Assembly (NCBI GenBank): GCA_963800235.1
Contig: CAWDAD010000001.1
Coordinates: 496,001-560,000, forward strand
DNA: 64,000 bases
Direction: 5' to 3'
From: CAVVNP01 sp963800235
GTDB taxonomy: Bacteria > Actinomycetota > Acidimicrobiia > Acidimicrobiales > Iamiaceae
This document shows positions 31,441 through 41,900 of this stretch, piece by piece (position 1 is the first letter of the stretch; every line of letters starts with the position of its first letter). The position numbers and the translations under genes are program-made. The notes under the pieces are model-generated. The model worked only from the letters and a program-made list of their open reading frames with translations. It had not been told where the DNA came from and ran no database searches.

Positions 31441-34194
31441 TCAGGCGAGCCGGCGCACCGCCGGCTCGGGCACCAGGTCCCACGGGGCCAGGCGGATCCG
31501 GGCGTCGGTCAGGAACGTGCCGGAGGCCGACACGATCACCGGGTTCAGCCGCACCAGCGCCACCTCGGGCACGGCGTCGGCCAGCGCGGCCAACCGCAGC
31601 AGGAGCTGCTCGGCGGCCGCCACCGCCGACCGGCCCAGCGCGGCGATCTCGGCGCCGACCGTCGAGCTGCTGACCAGCCACCCGGCGTCGGCGTCGGTCA
31701 GCGGCAGGATCCGCATGGCCAGCTGGTCGACGGCCTGGCTGGCCAGCGCGCCCGGGCCGAAGGTCACCACCGACCCGAACGCCGGGTGCTGGTGCACCCC
31801 CACCCAGCACTCGACCCCGGGCGGCCCCATGGCCTGCACCAGGGCGGGGCGCATGGCGCGGCCGAGCTGGCCGACCATGCGCCGGTAGGCGCTGCGCACC
31901 TCGTCGTGGCCGTGGACGTCGAGGGCCACGCCGCCCGCCTCGGTCTTGGCCAACCGCTCGAGCCCCGTGGCCTTCAGCGCCACCGGGTAGCCGATCTCGG
32001 CGGCGCCGGCCACCGCGGCGTCAGCGTCGTCGACCAGGCGGTGGGCCAGCGACTCGATGCCGACGGTGGCCAGGAGGTCGGCGGCCTCGTCGGCGTCGAG
32101 CCAGCGCTCCTCGGGGCGGGCCACCCCGTCGAGCAGGCGATCGACCAGCTCGGCCGCCGCCTCGGTGCCGTCGACCTCAGGGACCCGCCCGTGGGGCTGG
32201 CGCTGCCACTCCGCGTACTCTGCCACCCGGCCCAGCGCCTGGGCGGCGCCCTCGGGGAACGAGAACCGCGGCACCGCCTCGTGGCCGCCCGCGGTGTCCG
32301 GCGACTCCGCCGGCTCGGGCGCCAGGCCCAGGTAGGCGGCCACCACCGGCTTGCTCGGGTGGTCCGCCACCGCCGAGACCGCCCGAGCCACGTCGACGGT
32401 CTGCTTGCGGAGGGGTGGCGCGTAGAGCACCAGGACGGCGTCGACGCCCGGGTCGGTCAACAGGGTGCGCACGGCGACGCCGTACTCGGGCGGCCCCGCC
32501 TCGATGGTCAGCTCGACCGGGTTGTCCACGCTGGCGTCGGGCCGCAGGCGCGACGCCAGCAGCTCCCGGGTCTCCTCGGCCAGCCCGGCCAGCACCAGCC
32601 CCGCGGCCGCGCAGGCGTCGGTGGCCAGCACCGCCGGGCTCCAGGCGTTCGACAACACCGCCACCCGGCGCCCCTCGGGCAGCGGCTGGTGCACCAGCAG
32701 GCGGCACACGTCGAAGACCTGCTCGAGCGTCTCGACCCGGATGACGCCGGTCTGGCGCAGCATGGCGTCGATCGACACCTCGACGGGCCAGCCGGCGGCG
32801 TCGACCACCGCCTCGCCGCGCTCCTCGACCGACAGCGATCGGCCCGACTTCACCGCCACGATCGGCTTGCGGAGGCTGACCTGGCGGGCGATGCGGCTGA
32901 AGTTGCGCGGGTTGCCGAAGGACTCCAGGTAGAGCAGCACGACCTCGGTGGCGTCGTCGTCGTGCCAGTAGCGGAGCAGGTCGTTGCCGCTGACGTCGGC
33001 CTTGTTGCCCATGGCGACGAAGGTCGAGATGCCCAGCCCGAGCTGGGCGGCCCGGTCGAGGATGGCGGCGCCGATGGTGCCGGACTGCGACGAGAAGCCG
33101 ATCGACCCGGCCCTCGGCTCGACGTCGACGAAGGTGGCGTGCATCGACACCGCCGGGGAGGTGTTCACCACGCCCATGCAGTTGGGGCCGATGACCCGCA
33201 TCCCCCGGCGCCGGGCGGCGTCGACGACGGCCCGCTCACGCGTCCACCCCTCCTCGCCGGTCTCGGCGAACCCGGCCGAGAGGATCACCAGGCCGTGCAC
33301 CCGCTTGGCCGCGCAGTGCTCGACCACCTCGAGCACCTGGTCGGCCGGCACCGCCAGCACGGCCAGGTCGATGTCGCCGGGCACCTCGAGCACGGTTCCG
33401 TAGGTCCGGACGCTGTGGACGTGACCGGCCTCGCTGTTCACCGGGTACACCGGCCCCTCGAAACCGTGCTCGATCAGGTGCCGGAACACCTCGTGGCCGA
33501 TGGTGCCCGGCCGCCGGGAGGCGCCGACCACCGCGATCGAGCCGGGGCGCAGCAGCCGCTCGACGGACCGGGCCTCCGCCTTGGCCGCCCGCTCCTCCAT
33601 CAGCGCCAGGGCCTCGGGCGTGGGGTCGATGGCCAGCTCGACCTCGACGACGCCCTCCTCGAACCGGCTGCGGACCTCGAAGCCGGCCTGCTTGAACACC
33701 GACAGCATCCGGCGGTTCTGGGGCAGCACCGTGGCGGTGAAGCCCGAGATGCCGGCCTCCCGGGCGGCGGCGGCCAGGTACTCGAGCAGGATGGTGGCGA
33801 TGCCGCGGCCGTGGTGCTGGTCGTCGGTGAAGAAGGCGACCTCGGCGTCGCTGCGCACCGGGTGGCGGTCGTAGCGGGCCACGCCGATGAGCTCGTCGCC
33901 GAGCAGGCCGACGAAGGCCATGCGGTCGTGGAAGTCGACGGTGGTGAACCGCTCGACCTCGGCCGCCGACAGCCGCGGCCGGGGGCTGAAGAAGCGGAAG
34001 TAGATGCTCTCGGGCGACTGGCGCTGGTGGAAGCGCTCCATCCGGGGCCCGTCCTCGGGCCGGATCGGCCGGACGTGCAGGATCCCCCCGTCGGCAAGGG
34101 CGACGTCGGCCTCCCAGCGGGCGGCGTCGAGCCGAGGGTCGTCGACGGGCGACGGCCCGGGCGTCCCGGCGTCGGCGCCCCTGGCCGTGGGCAT
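31441..34194 (-). CDS. GNAT acetyltransferase fused to NDP-forming acyl-CoA synthetase (Pat-like)
   Basis: A 917-aa protein. An N-terminal GNAT domain (~35-185: AFVGLLGDELIGVARYDRHP, HHGRGIATILLEYLAAAAREAG for acetyl-CoA binding) is followed by a CoA-binding Rossmann domain (~215-340: SIAVVGASRRPGTIGHEVFRHL, GPNCMGVVN), a succinyl-CoA-ligase-like middle (SQSGTIGAAILDRA) and an ATP-grasp C-terminus (~690-917: GYPVALKATG, GPPGVECWVGVHQHPAFG, RLNPVIVS). This matches actinobacterial Pat-type lysine acetyltransferases and acetate-CoA ligases (ADP-forming), with the GNAT-first order. Protein lysine acetylation linked to acyl-CoA supply is the likely role. ATG 34194 is supported by TAGGGT ending 6 bases upstream. 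Confidence 0.92.
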   Translation of the reverse strand: MPTARGADAGTPGPSPVDDPRLDAARWEADVALADGGILHVRPIRPEDGPRMERFHQRQSPESIYFRFFSPRPRLSAAEVERFTTVDFHDRMAFVGLLGDELIGVARYDRHPVRSDAEVAFFTDDQHHGRGIATILLEYLAAAAREAGISGFTATVLPQNRRMLSVFKQAGFEVRSRFEEGVVEVELAIDPTPEALALMEERAAKAEARSVERLLRPGSIAVVGASRRPGTIGHEVFRHLIEHGFEGPVYPVNSEAGHVHSVRTYGTVLEVPGDIDLAVLAVPADQVLEVVEHCAAKRVHGLVILSAGFAETGEEGWTRERAVVDAARRRGMRVIGPNCMGVVNTSPAVSMHATFVDVEPRAGSIGFSSQSGTIGAAILDRAAQLGLGISTFVAMGNKADVSGNDLLRYWHDDDATEVVLLYLESFGNPRNFSRIARQVSLRKPIVAVKSGRSLSVEERGEAVVDAAGWPVEVSIDAMLRQTGVIRVETLEQVFDVCRLLVHQPLPEGRRVAVLSNAWSPAVLATDACAAAGLVLAGLAEETRELLASRLRPDASVDNPVELTIEAGPPEYGVAVRTLLTDPGVDAVLVLYAPPLRKQTVDVARAVSAVADHPSKPVVAAYLGLAPEPAESPDTAGGHEAVPRFSFPEGAAQALGRVAEYAEWQRQPHGRVPEVDGTEAAAELVDRLLDGVARPEERWLDADEAADLLATVGIESLAHRLVDDADAAVAGAAEIGYPVALKATGLERLAKTEAGGVALDVHGHDEVRSAYRRMVGQLGRAMRPALVQAMGPPGVECWVGVHQHPAFGSVVTFGPGALASQAVDQLAMRILPLTDADAGWLVSSSTVGAEIAALGRSAVAAAEQLLLRLAALADAVPEVALVRLNPVIVSASGTFLTDARIRLAPWDLVPEPAVRRLA

Positions 34195-34200
34195 GGGCCG

Positions 34201-34206
34201 ACCCTA
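34201..34206 (-). promoter_or_regulatory. Leaderless -10 element TAGGGT for the GNAT/ligase
   Basis: Minus-strand TAGGGT ends 6 bases before the ATG at 34194. Confidence 0.55.
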
Positions 34207-34283
34207 CCGACGCGCCCGCCGGTGAGGGGATCGACGCCGGTCACGTCGGAGGCGGCCGCCCCGGGGCGCCCTCCCCCCGCCGC

Positions 34284-34289
34284 TACCGT
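34284..34289 (+). promoter_or_regulatory. -10 element TACCGT for the FHA-LCP operon
   Basis: TACCGT 35 bases before the GTG at 34325; the leader contains GAGGGGTC as a ribosome site. Confidence 0.45.
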
Positions 34290-34324
34290 GGTCCGATCGT
34301 GGATGCCGCCCAGAGGGGTCACCG

Positions 34325-35017
34325 GTGACCCAGCTGCTCGTCGTCGTGATCGGCCTGGTGGTGGGCTTCGTCGGCTCCCGGGCGGCCCGCTCGATCCGCA
34401 GCTCCAGCAACCTGCGCCCGGGGTCCGACCGAGGGTCGGCGTCGAGCTTCGACCGCCTGCGCCGGATGGAGGACGAACCGCCAGCCTCCGCCCCGCGGCC
34501 GGCACCCCCCTCGCCGGCTGCGCCCCGGCAGGCGGCGCCGTCGCCCCCACCGGCCCCGGCCCCGCTGCCTGAGCCGCCGCGGACCCGACCCCTCGCCGAC
34601 CCGGCGGCCGGCGCCGGCGACCGGACCCAGGTGGTGGCCGGCGCCGAGGCGCGGCTGGTGGCCGAGGCCGACGGGCGCTCCCACCGCCTCTCCGGCCAGG
34701 GCGTCACCATCGGGCGGGGCAGCGACCGGGACATCCGGGTCGAGGGCGCCCAGGCCAGCCGGGAGCACGGCACCTTCCGCCCCCGGCGGAGCGGTCCGGG
34801 CTGGACCTACACCGACCTGGGGTCGAGCAACGGCACCCGGATCAACGGGCGGGCGGTCACGCCCAACCGTCGCATCGAGCTGCGCGACGGCGACACCGTC
34901 GAGCTGGGCGGCGCCCGGTTCACCTTCCGGGCGGCCCCGCCCCCCGCCCGGCGCGATCCCCGCCCGGACCCCGACCGCACCCAGGTGCTGGACCCCGGCG
35001 ACGAGCCGCCCCGATGA
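34325..35017 (+). CDS. Membrane-anchored FHA-domain protein
   Basis: A 230-aa protein with one N-terminal membrane helix (TQLLVVVIGLVVGFVGSRAA), a long Pro/Ala-rich linker (residues ~55-105) and a C-terminal FHA domain (~115-210) with TIGRGSDRDI, ASREHGTF and DLGSSNGTRING, the phosphothreonine-binding loops. Pro/Ala-rich linker and Thr residues (DRTQVV, DRTQVL) resemble substrates of Ser/Thr kinases. Its stop overlaps the ATG of an LCP ligase, so it is probably a phospho-dependent partner in cell-wall polymer attachment; this is inference. GTG at 34325. Confidence 0.88.
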   Translation: MTQLLVVVIGLVVGFVGSRAARSIRSSSNLRPGSDRGSASSFDRLRRMEDEPPASAPRPAPPSPAAPRQAAPSPPPAPAPLPEPPRTRPLADPAAGAGDRTQVVAGAEARLVAEADGRSHRLSGQGVTIGRGSDRDIRVEGAQASREHGTFRPRRSGPGWTYTDLGSSNGTRINGRAVTPNRRIELRDGDTVELGGARFTFRAAPPPARRDPRPDPDRTQVLDPGDEPPR

Positions 35018-36024
35018 CCACCGTGCTGCTCCTCGTGGGCAGCCTGCTCGTCGGGGTCGTCGTCGAGCAGCTGGCCCACCGGACGAAGGTCGCCGACGAG
35101 GCGTTCGCCCCGCACGAGCGCCGTCGCCGCCGGCGGCGCCGCCGCACCGTCGCCGCCGTGGTCGTGGTGGTGCTGCTGATCGGCGCCCCGCTGGCGGGGT
35201 ACCTGTACGCCGACCACGTCTTCTCGAAGATCCCCCGGGTGGCGGTGGGCAGCCACCTGAGCTCGGGCGGCCACGGCACCAACTACCTGATGATCGGGTC
35301 CGACGCCCGGCCCGGCGTCGAGCAGGGCAACCGCTCCGACACCATGCTCGTGCTGCACCTCGGCTCCGGTGGCGCCAAGCTGCTCTCCATCCCTCGTGAC
35401 CTCTACGTCACCATCGCCGGGACCGGCCAGAAGGCCAAGCTGAACGCCGCCTACAACGGCGGACCGGCCCGGCTGATCGACACCGTGGAGCAGAACTTCG
35501 ACCTGCCCATCAACCGCTACATCGAGATCAACTACACCGCCTTCGGTGGCGTGGTCGACGCCCTCGGCGGCGTCACCATCAACTTCCCCAACCCGGCCCA
35601 CGACGTGAAGTCGGGCCTCTACGTCCCCCAGGCCGGCGACGTGAAGCTCGACGGCGCCCAGGCCCTCGCCTACGTCCGGTCCCGGGCCTACGTGGAGACC
35701 ATCCCCGGGCGCGGTGACGTCCCCCAGGGCGGTCTGCCCGACATCAACCGCAACCAGCGCCAGCAGACGTTCCTGCGGGCGGTGCTCTCGAAGGCGGGCC
35801 GGTCGAAGAACCCGTTCCAACTGGCCCGGGTGGGCAACGCCCTCAGCAAGGGCCTGCGCATCGACGACCGCATGACCCTCTGGGACGCCATCCGCTTCGC
35901 CTGGGACATGGGCGGCCTGAACCCCCAGTCGATCCCGCTGCCGGTGGTGCCGACCACCATCGGCGGCCAGGACGTGCTGCAACTCGGGCCGGACGCCCAG
36001 TCGGTCCTCGACCAGTTCCGCTGA
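35014..36024 (+). CDS. LCP (LytR-CpsA-Psr) family cell-wall ligase
   Basis: A 336-aa LCP protein that transfers undecaprenyl-linked glycopolymers to peptidoglycan outside the membrane. An unusual N-terminal hydrophobic segment (residues 3-20) comes before a strongly basic run (HERRRRRRRRR) and the main membrane anchor (~46-68). The catalytic domain has MIGSDARPG, RSDTMLV, LLSIPRDLYV, KLNAAYNGGPARLIDTVE, IEINYTAFGGVVDALGGV and LDGAQALAYVRSR, all LCP hallmarks with the Arg/Asp lipid-phosphate residues. The ATG overlaps the FHA stop (ATGA). A terminator hairpin begins with its stop codon. Confidence 0.93.
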   Translation: MTTVLLLVGSLLVGVVVEQLAHRTKVADEAFAPHERRRRRRRRRTVAAVVVVVLLIGAPLAGYLYADHVFSKIPRVAVGSHLSSGGHGTNYLMIGSDARPGVEQGNRSDTMLVLHLGSGGAKLLSIPRDLYVTIAGTGQKAKLNAAYNGGPARLIDTVEQNFDLPINRYIEINYTAFGGVVDALGGVTINFPNPAHDVKSGLYVPQAGDVKLDGAQALAYVRSRAYVETIPGRGDVPQGGLPDINRNQRQQTFLRAVLSKAGRSKNPFQLARVGNALSKGLRIDDRMTLWDAIRFAWDMGGLNPQSIPLPVVPTTIGGQDVLQLGPDAQSVLDQFR

Positions 36025-36051
36025 CCGTCGCGGCGCTCGTCGCGACGGTCA
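36022..36051. terminator. Bidirectional terminator sharing both stop codons
   Basis: Perfect 11-base arms TGACCGTCGCG (36022-36032) and CGCGACGGTCA (36041-36051), 8-base loop. The left arm begins with the TGA of the LCP gene and the right arm ends with the TCA (TGA on the minus strand) of the convergent propeller gene. No U-tract. Confidence 0.65.
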
Positions 36052-38076
36052 GGGGGCGTAGGCGAAGAACCCCGGGGTCGACCAGAGCTGGCCGGCTCCG
36101 GTCGTGGTGCTCACGACGGTGACCGAGCCGAACGGGCGGCCGGCGAAGGGGACCTGTCGGAGGCGGCCGTCGCCCTGGCCGAAGTAGAGGCGGCCGTCGA
36201 CGAGGGCCAGGCCGGTGACCGACCGCCAGTCGAAGCCGTCACCGCCGCCGCTGGCCACGAACTGGTCGTAGCCGAGGATGCCGCTCTCGGGCTCGAAGTA
36301 CCGGTAGTAGAGGTGCGGGTCGCCGGCGACGGTGTAGTAGAGCCGGCCCTGGTCGAAGAAGGCGCCGCTGGCGCCGGTCAGCCTCTGCCAGATCGGCACC
36401 GTGGCGGCCGGTCCGTAGGTCGAGCCGTCGAAGCGGCGCACGTCGAGCGAGCCGTCGCTGCGCACGGTGTAGAGCGACCCGCGGATCATGAAGGCGCCCC
36501 GGGCCTGGGCCCAGGCCACGCCGCCGGTGGGTGCGCTCTGGTCGGCGCCGAAGGTGGCCCCGTCGTACCCGAGCCGGTGGAGGGTGCCGTCGCCGCGGGC
36601 CGAGTAGAGCGTCGCCGGCAGGCCGACGGGGTGGGCCGGCTTGGACAGCTTCCCGCCGGCGTAGGGGAAGAACGACAGCCGCGGGTGGTACTCGCCCCCG
36701 ATGTAGTCGACGTCGCTGCCGTAGTACACGCCGTCGGCGGTGGTCAGGATGGCGGTGGCGCCGAACCCTCGCTGCTGGCCCGGGGCCCAGGTGTAGGGCA
36801 CGCCGTTCACCGGGTCGAGGGCGGCCACCTGCGGCCGGGCGACCGCGGCGGGCCCGGCGGTGTTGAGCGACGGGGTGTTGCCGTTGTTGAGCCAGCGGGG
36901 GTGCCCGCCGACGTACACGGTGCGGTCGGTGATGCCGACGCTGAACAGCGAGTCGCCGCCGGTGGCGTCGATCCACTGCGGCTGCTGCCCCGGGCCGGTG
37001 GCCTGCAGGTCCCAGCGGGTGGCGGCGTCCATCAGCGGGCTGCCCGGCGACCACCACGCCGTGTTGACGAAGTAGGTGCCGTCCGGCGAGATGGCCAGGT
37101 CGCGCAGGTAGAAGTAGCTCAGGTTGGTGCCGGGCACGTTCGACTGCCACGAGCTGAGCGTGGCCGGCCCGGTCGCCGGCACGTCGATGACCGCCAGCTG
37201 GGGCCGGCTGGCGCCGGCCACCTTCCGGAAGTTGCCGAGCACCACCAGCTTGTGGCCGTCGGGCGAGACGGCCAGCCGGTAGACGTAGGGCAACGGGTTG
37301 CCGCCGGTGCCGCTCGAGGCGATGGTCTCGCTCACGCCGATGGTGAGGTTCGGATCGACCGCGCCGGTGGTCAGGTCGACCGCCGCCAGCCCGGGCCGGA
37401 CCTGGCCGTTCACCTTGGCGAACGAGCCGCCGAGGTAGATCCGCGACCCCTGGACCTTCACGGAGAAGACCCAGCCGTCGGTCACCGCGGCGAAGCCGGG
37501 GGCGGGCGCGCCCGAGGCGAGCTGGAGCCGGACCAGCCCGCCGGTGACGGTGGTCCCCCATCGCTTGAAGTCGCCGCCCACCACGACCGACCGGCCGTCC
37601 GGCGACGGCGCCACCGACTCGACCTTGCCGTCGAGCTGAGGGGCGAAGGCGGGGTCGACCGCGCCGGTGACGGGGTCGAAGGCGAACAGGTTCGACCGGG
37701 CGTAGGTCGTGCCCCCGCCGGCGTTCTGCACCTTGGTGAAGTCGCCGCCGACGACGATGCGGTTGCCGACCTTGGCGATGGCCCAGACCTTGCCGTCGAG
37801 CACCCACGGGGTGGAGTCGGCGGGGTTGGTCGAGGCCGACACCGGCACGGCGTCGAGCGAGTCCGGAGGCGGCGGGGCCGGTGGGGTGGTCACCGTCGTG
37901 GTGGTGGTCGGCGGTGGCGGCGGCGGCGGGGCCGGCTGGCAGGCGGCCGACACCAGCACGGCCACCGCGCCGAGCACCGCGGCCACCCCGCCGCGCACGG
38001 GGGCGGAGCGACGCCGGCCCGACCGGCGCCGGCGCCCGCCGTGCGGCGCGGTCGGATCTGTCGCTCGACTGCTCAT
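36049..38076 (-). CDS. Exported beta-propeller lipoprotein (DUF5122-like repeats)
   Basis: A 675-aa exported protein. A basic N-terminus, hydrophobic segment and lipobox-like VSAAC (residue ~46) are followed by a Pro/Thr linker. The body has repeated blades of the type VGGDFTKV...LFAFDPVTGAVDPAFAPQLDGKV (four or more copies with VVGGDF, LGGSFAKV, LGNFRKV), a beta-propeller pattern as in DUF5122/PQQ-like repeats. The last ~180 residues are a second propeller-like part (LYSARGDGTLHRLGYDG, LYTVRSDGSLDVRRFDG, LYYTVAGDPHLYYR), resembling tachylectin-type domains. Surface binding is likely, ligand unknown. ATG 38076 has GGAGGGG 6 bases upstream; a canonical promoter with an embedded palindrome lies at 38157-38185. 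Confidence 0.85.
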   Translation of the reverse strand: MSSRATDPTAPHGGRRRRSGRRRSAPVRGGVAAVLGAVAVLVSAACQPAPPPPPPPTTTTTVTTPPAPPPPDSLDAVPVSASTNPADSTPWVLDGKVWAIAKVGNRIVVGGDFTKVQNAGGGTTYARSNLFAFDPVTGAVDPAFAPQLDGKVESVAPSPDGRSVVVGGDFKRWGTTVTGGLVRLQLASGAPAPGFAAVTDGWVFSVKVQGSRIYLGGSFAKVNGQVRPGLAAVDLTTGAVDPNLTIGVSETIASSGTGGNPLPYVYRLAVSPDGHKLVVLGNFRKVAGASRPQLAVIDVPATGPATLSSWQSNVPGTNLSYFYLRDLAISPDGTYFVNTAWWSPGSPLMDAATRWDLQATGPGQQPQWIDATGGDSLFSVGITDRTVYVGGHPRWLNNGNTPSLNTAGPAAVARPQVAALDPVNGVPYTWAPGQQRGFGATAILTTADGVYYGSDVDYIGGEYHPRLSFFPYAGGKLSKPAHPVGLPATLYSARGDGTLHRLGYDGATFGADQSAPTGGVAWAQARGAFMIRGSLYTVRSDGSLDVRRFDGSTYGPAATVPIWQRLTGASGAFFDQGRLYYTVAGDPHLYYRYFEPESGILGYDQFVASGGGDGFDWRSVTGLALVDGRLYFGQGDGRLRQVPFAGRPFGSVTVVSTTTGAGQLWSTPGFFAYAP

Positions 38077-38156
38077 GGTGTTCCCCTCCACACGGCCACC
38101 TCGGAGCCCGCTCGGGCGCCCAGGCGGCGACCACGTTCCGTGACCTCTCGCCGGTC

Positions 38157-38185
38157 ACACTACGCTGCGTAGTCAGCAGGGTCAA
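38157..38185 (-). promoter_or_regulatory. Canonical promoter with embedded palindromic operator
   Basis: On the minus strand: -35 TTGACC (38185-38180), 17-base spacer, -10 TAGTGT (38162-38157). A perfect inverted repeat ACTACGC-T-GCGTAGT (38159-38173) covers spacer and -10, the classic place for a repressor. It drives the propeller lipoprotein with a leader of about 75 bases. Confidence 0.65.
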
Positions 38186-38254
38186 TGCCGCGCACCGGTC
38201 GCGATGCCGGCACCGACCGGCGCGACGGCCCGACCGACCGCCGAGGGCGCTCCG

Positions 38255-38260
38255 TACACT
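38255..38260 (+). promoter_or_regulatory. -10 element TACACT for msrA
   Basis: TACACT 56 bases before the GTG at 38317; the leader ends with a strong GAGAGGAGG ribosome site. Confidence 0.45.
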
Positions 38261-38316
38261 CGAACCCGCTGCGCCGTCCTCCCACCGACGGCGCTCCGGA
38301 CCCGAGAGGAGGCGAC

Positions 38317-38956
<640 letters not shown>

Positions 38957-38967
<11 letters not shown>

Positions 38968-41900
38968 GCGGTCCCCCGGTCGCGTCCAGGATCTGGCGCA
39001 CGTCCTCGGCGGTCGCCCGCAGCTCGTCGCCGTCGAGGACCACCTCGGTGGCACCGGACGGCGCGAGCAGCAGGAACACGCAGGCCAGCACCGGCTGACC
39101 GGTGACCTGCTCGACGGCCAGCGCGTAGGTCGCCCCCTGCCCCCGGTACCGCTCGAGCAGGGTCGCGCGGTCGGCGTCGGTCGAGGTGGTGTCGGTCTTG
39201 TAGTCGACCACCACGTGGCCCTGATCGGTCCGGTACAGGAGGTCGATGTAGCCCTCGACCGGGCTGCGCTCGATCGGGGCCCCGACGTAGAGCTCGCGCC
39301 AGCGCCGCGGCGCGGCGACCGCACGAGCCACCCGGTCGCTGGTCAGCCCCGCCCAGGCCAGCCGGGCGACGAGGTCCTCGAGGTGGGCCACCCCTTCGCC
39401 GGCGGCCTGGGTCGCCACCGCGCCGCGGAAGGCGGCCAGGGCGTCGCCGTCGAGCACGGCCTCGGGGGGATCCTCGACCGACGCCCCCACCGCGGCGGCC
39501 AGGTCGACCGCCTGGAGCACGGCGTGCACCGCCCGCCCGACCGCCGTCCCGTAGCGGCCCTTGTTCCAGGGCGGCAGCTCGAGGTCGCGGGGCTCCTTCT
39601 CGAGCCCGGGATCGTCGGCCGCCGCACCGTCGTGCCCGTCGGCGTCGGCCCCCGACGTGGTCGGCACCGGCGCGTCGTCGACCGCCGCCGGATCCGCGGG
39701 CTCGGCCGCCTCCGTCTCGGCGGCCAGCCGCCGCAGGTCGGCGTCGTCATCGGCCCGGTCCCGCTCGACCCAGGCCTTGGCCAGCGCGGTGGCGGACCAG
39801 GTGCGCAGGGCGGTGGCACCGGCCACGGCCCGACGCCGCTGCGCCCGCCACCGCTCCACCTCGGCCAGCCAGCGGGCCACCTCCGCATCGTCGGCCCCGT
39901 CGGGCCGGTCGGGCTCGGGCGGGCCGTCGTCGGTCGCGCCGTCGAGGGGGGCGTCGGTCGACGTCGAGCCGTGGTCGACGGCCGGGGGGAACGTCCAGTG
40001 GTCGGCCTCGGCCAGCGCGCGGCCCAGCAGCACGCCGTTGGCGTCGCGCGACCCGGCGCCCCGCTCGGCCCGGTGGGCCGACACCACCAGGTGGTCCCGC
40101 GCCCGGGTGCAGGCCACGTACAGGAGCCGGATCCGCTCGTCGTGGTCGAGCGCCGCGTCGGCGGCGGTGAGCCCCTCGAAGTCGCTGGTCTGGAACCCGG
40201 CGGCGGGGATGCGGTAGCCGAGTCGGTCCGGGGTCCAGGCGACCCGGACGGTCTCACGGGGGCTCGGCGCCGCGGTGGTCGATCCGGACAGCACCACGAC
40301 GGGGAACTCGAGCCCCTTGGCGGCGTGGACGGTCATGATCCGCACGGCCTCGTCGTCGGTCTCGGGCAGCACCGCCTCGGTGACCCGGTCCTCGGCCGCC
40401 TGGCGCCCGACCCAGGCCAGGTAGTCGCGCAGGTCGCCGCCGCCGGCCTCGGACCAGGCCCGGGCCTGGTCGACGACGAAGCGGAGCCGACGCCACACGT
40501 CGCGCGCCCGCCGCCGGGACACGCCGAGCTCGAGCAGCCGGCGCTCGCGCACGAGGCGGTCGAGCAGCTCGCTCGGCGTCGACCAGACGCGGTCGCGGTG
40601 CAGACGGCGCAGGTATCGCAGCCCGTCGACCACCGGGTGGTCCGCCGGCAGCGACTGCTGCCGGGGATCGTCGGGATCGGCACCGTCGGGAGGCACCCAG
40701 CCCGGGTCGAGCCGCCGGGCCTGGTGGTCCCAGGGCCCGTCGCGCACGACCCGGTGATCGAACAGGTCGCGGTCGCTGCAGCCGAAGGCGGCCGATCGCA
40801 GGGCGGTGACCACCGAGAGGGCGTCGGTCGGATCGTCGACGGCGCGGGCGGTGGCGAGGAGGTCGCGCACCTCCCGGGTGCCGTAGACGAGCGAGCTGGC
40901 CTCGGCCCGGAAGGCGACCCCGGCGCCGTCGAGGGCCACCTCGAGCTGCTCGAGCGAGGTCCGGGTGGGCAGCAGGACGGTGATGTCGGACGCCACCACC
41001 GCCCGTCGCTCGCCCTCGTCGTCGACCAGCCAACCGTCGTCGAGGGCGGTGCGGACCACCGCGGCCACGTCGCGCGCCTCGAGGCGGCGCAGCTCGTCGG
41101 CAGGCAGGGAGCCTTCGTGGACCTCGGCGCCGAGCACCGTGACCGAGGGGCCGGCGTCGGGCACGGGCGGCCGCGTGGCGACCAGGGGCTCGAAGGCCGG
41201 CTGGGAGCCGTCCCGGGCCTCGACCAGGTCGCCGAACACCCGGTTGACCCAGTCGAGCACCGGCTCGACCGTGCGGAAGTTGGCCGACAGGGTGACCCGA
41301 CCGTCGGCGAAGCGCTCCTGGGCGTGCAGGTAGAGGGCGATGTCGGCCCGCCGGAACCGGTAGATCGACTGCTTGGGGTCGCCCACGAAGAACAGGCGGC
41401 CGGGCGGCACCGGCAGCTCGCGCCAGTCACCGGTGGCCGGCCACGGCTGGTCGGGGTCGGCGGCGATGCCGACGGCGATCTCGACCTGGATCGGGTCGGT
41501 GTCCTGGAACTCGTCGAGGAGGAGGCGGTGGTACCGCTCGTGGAGCCGGCGCCGGACCTCGCCGGCGCGCCGCCCCTGGGTGAGGAGGCGCCGGGCCAGG
41601 ACCAGCAGGTCGTGGAACTCGAGGCGCCCCTCCCGGCGGCGGGCGTCGGCGGAGTCGATGGTGAACCGGCCGAGCTCGCCGATCAGCCGGTCGACCGCCG
41701 TCGCCACCAGCGAGCCCTTCCACGCTTCGAGCCGGACCTCGACGGCGTGCAGGGCGTCGCGGATCGCAGCGCAGGCGTCGGCGCCGCCCCAGTTGGCCGC
41801 CTTGCCGAGCTTCTTGGCGCTGACCTTGGGCTTGGTCATCAGCGCCTCGCAGCGGGCCAGGTCGTCGGTGACCGCCCGGAGCCGGTCGTGCAGGCGGTCG

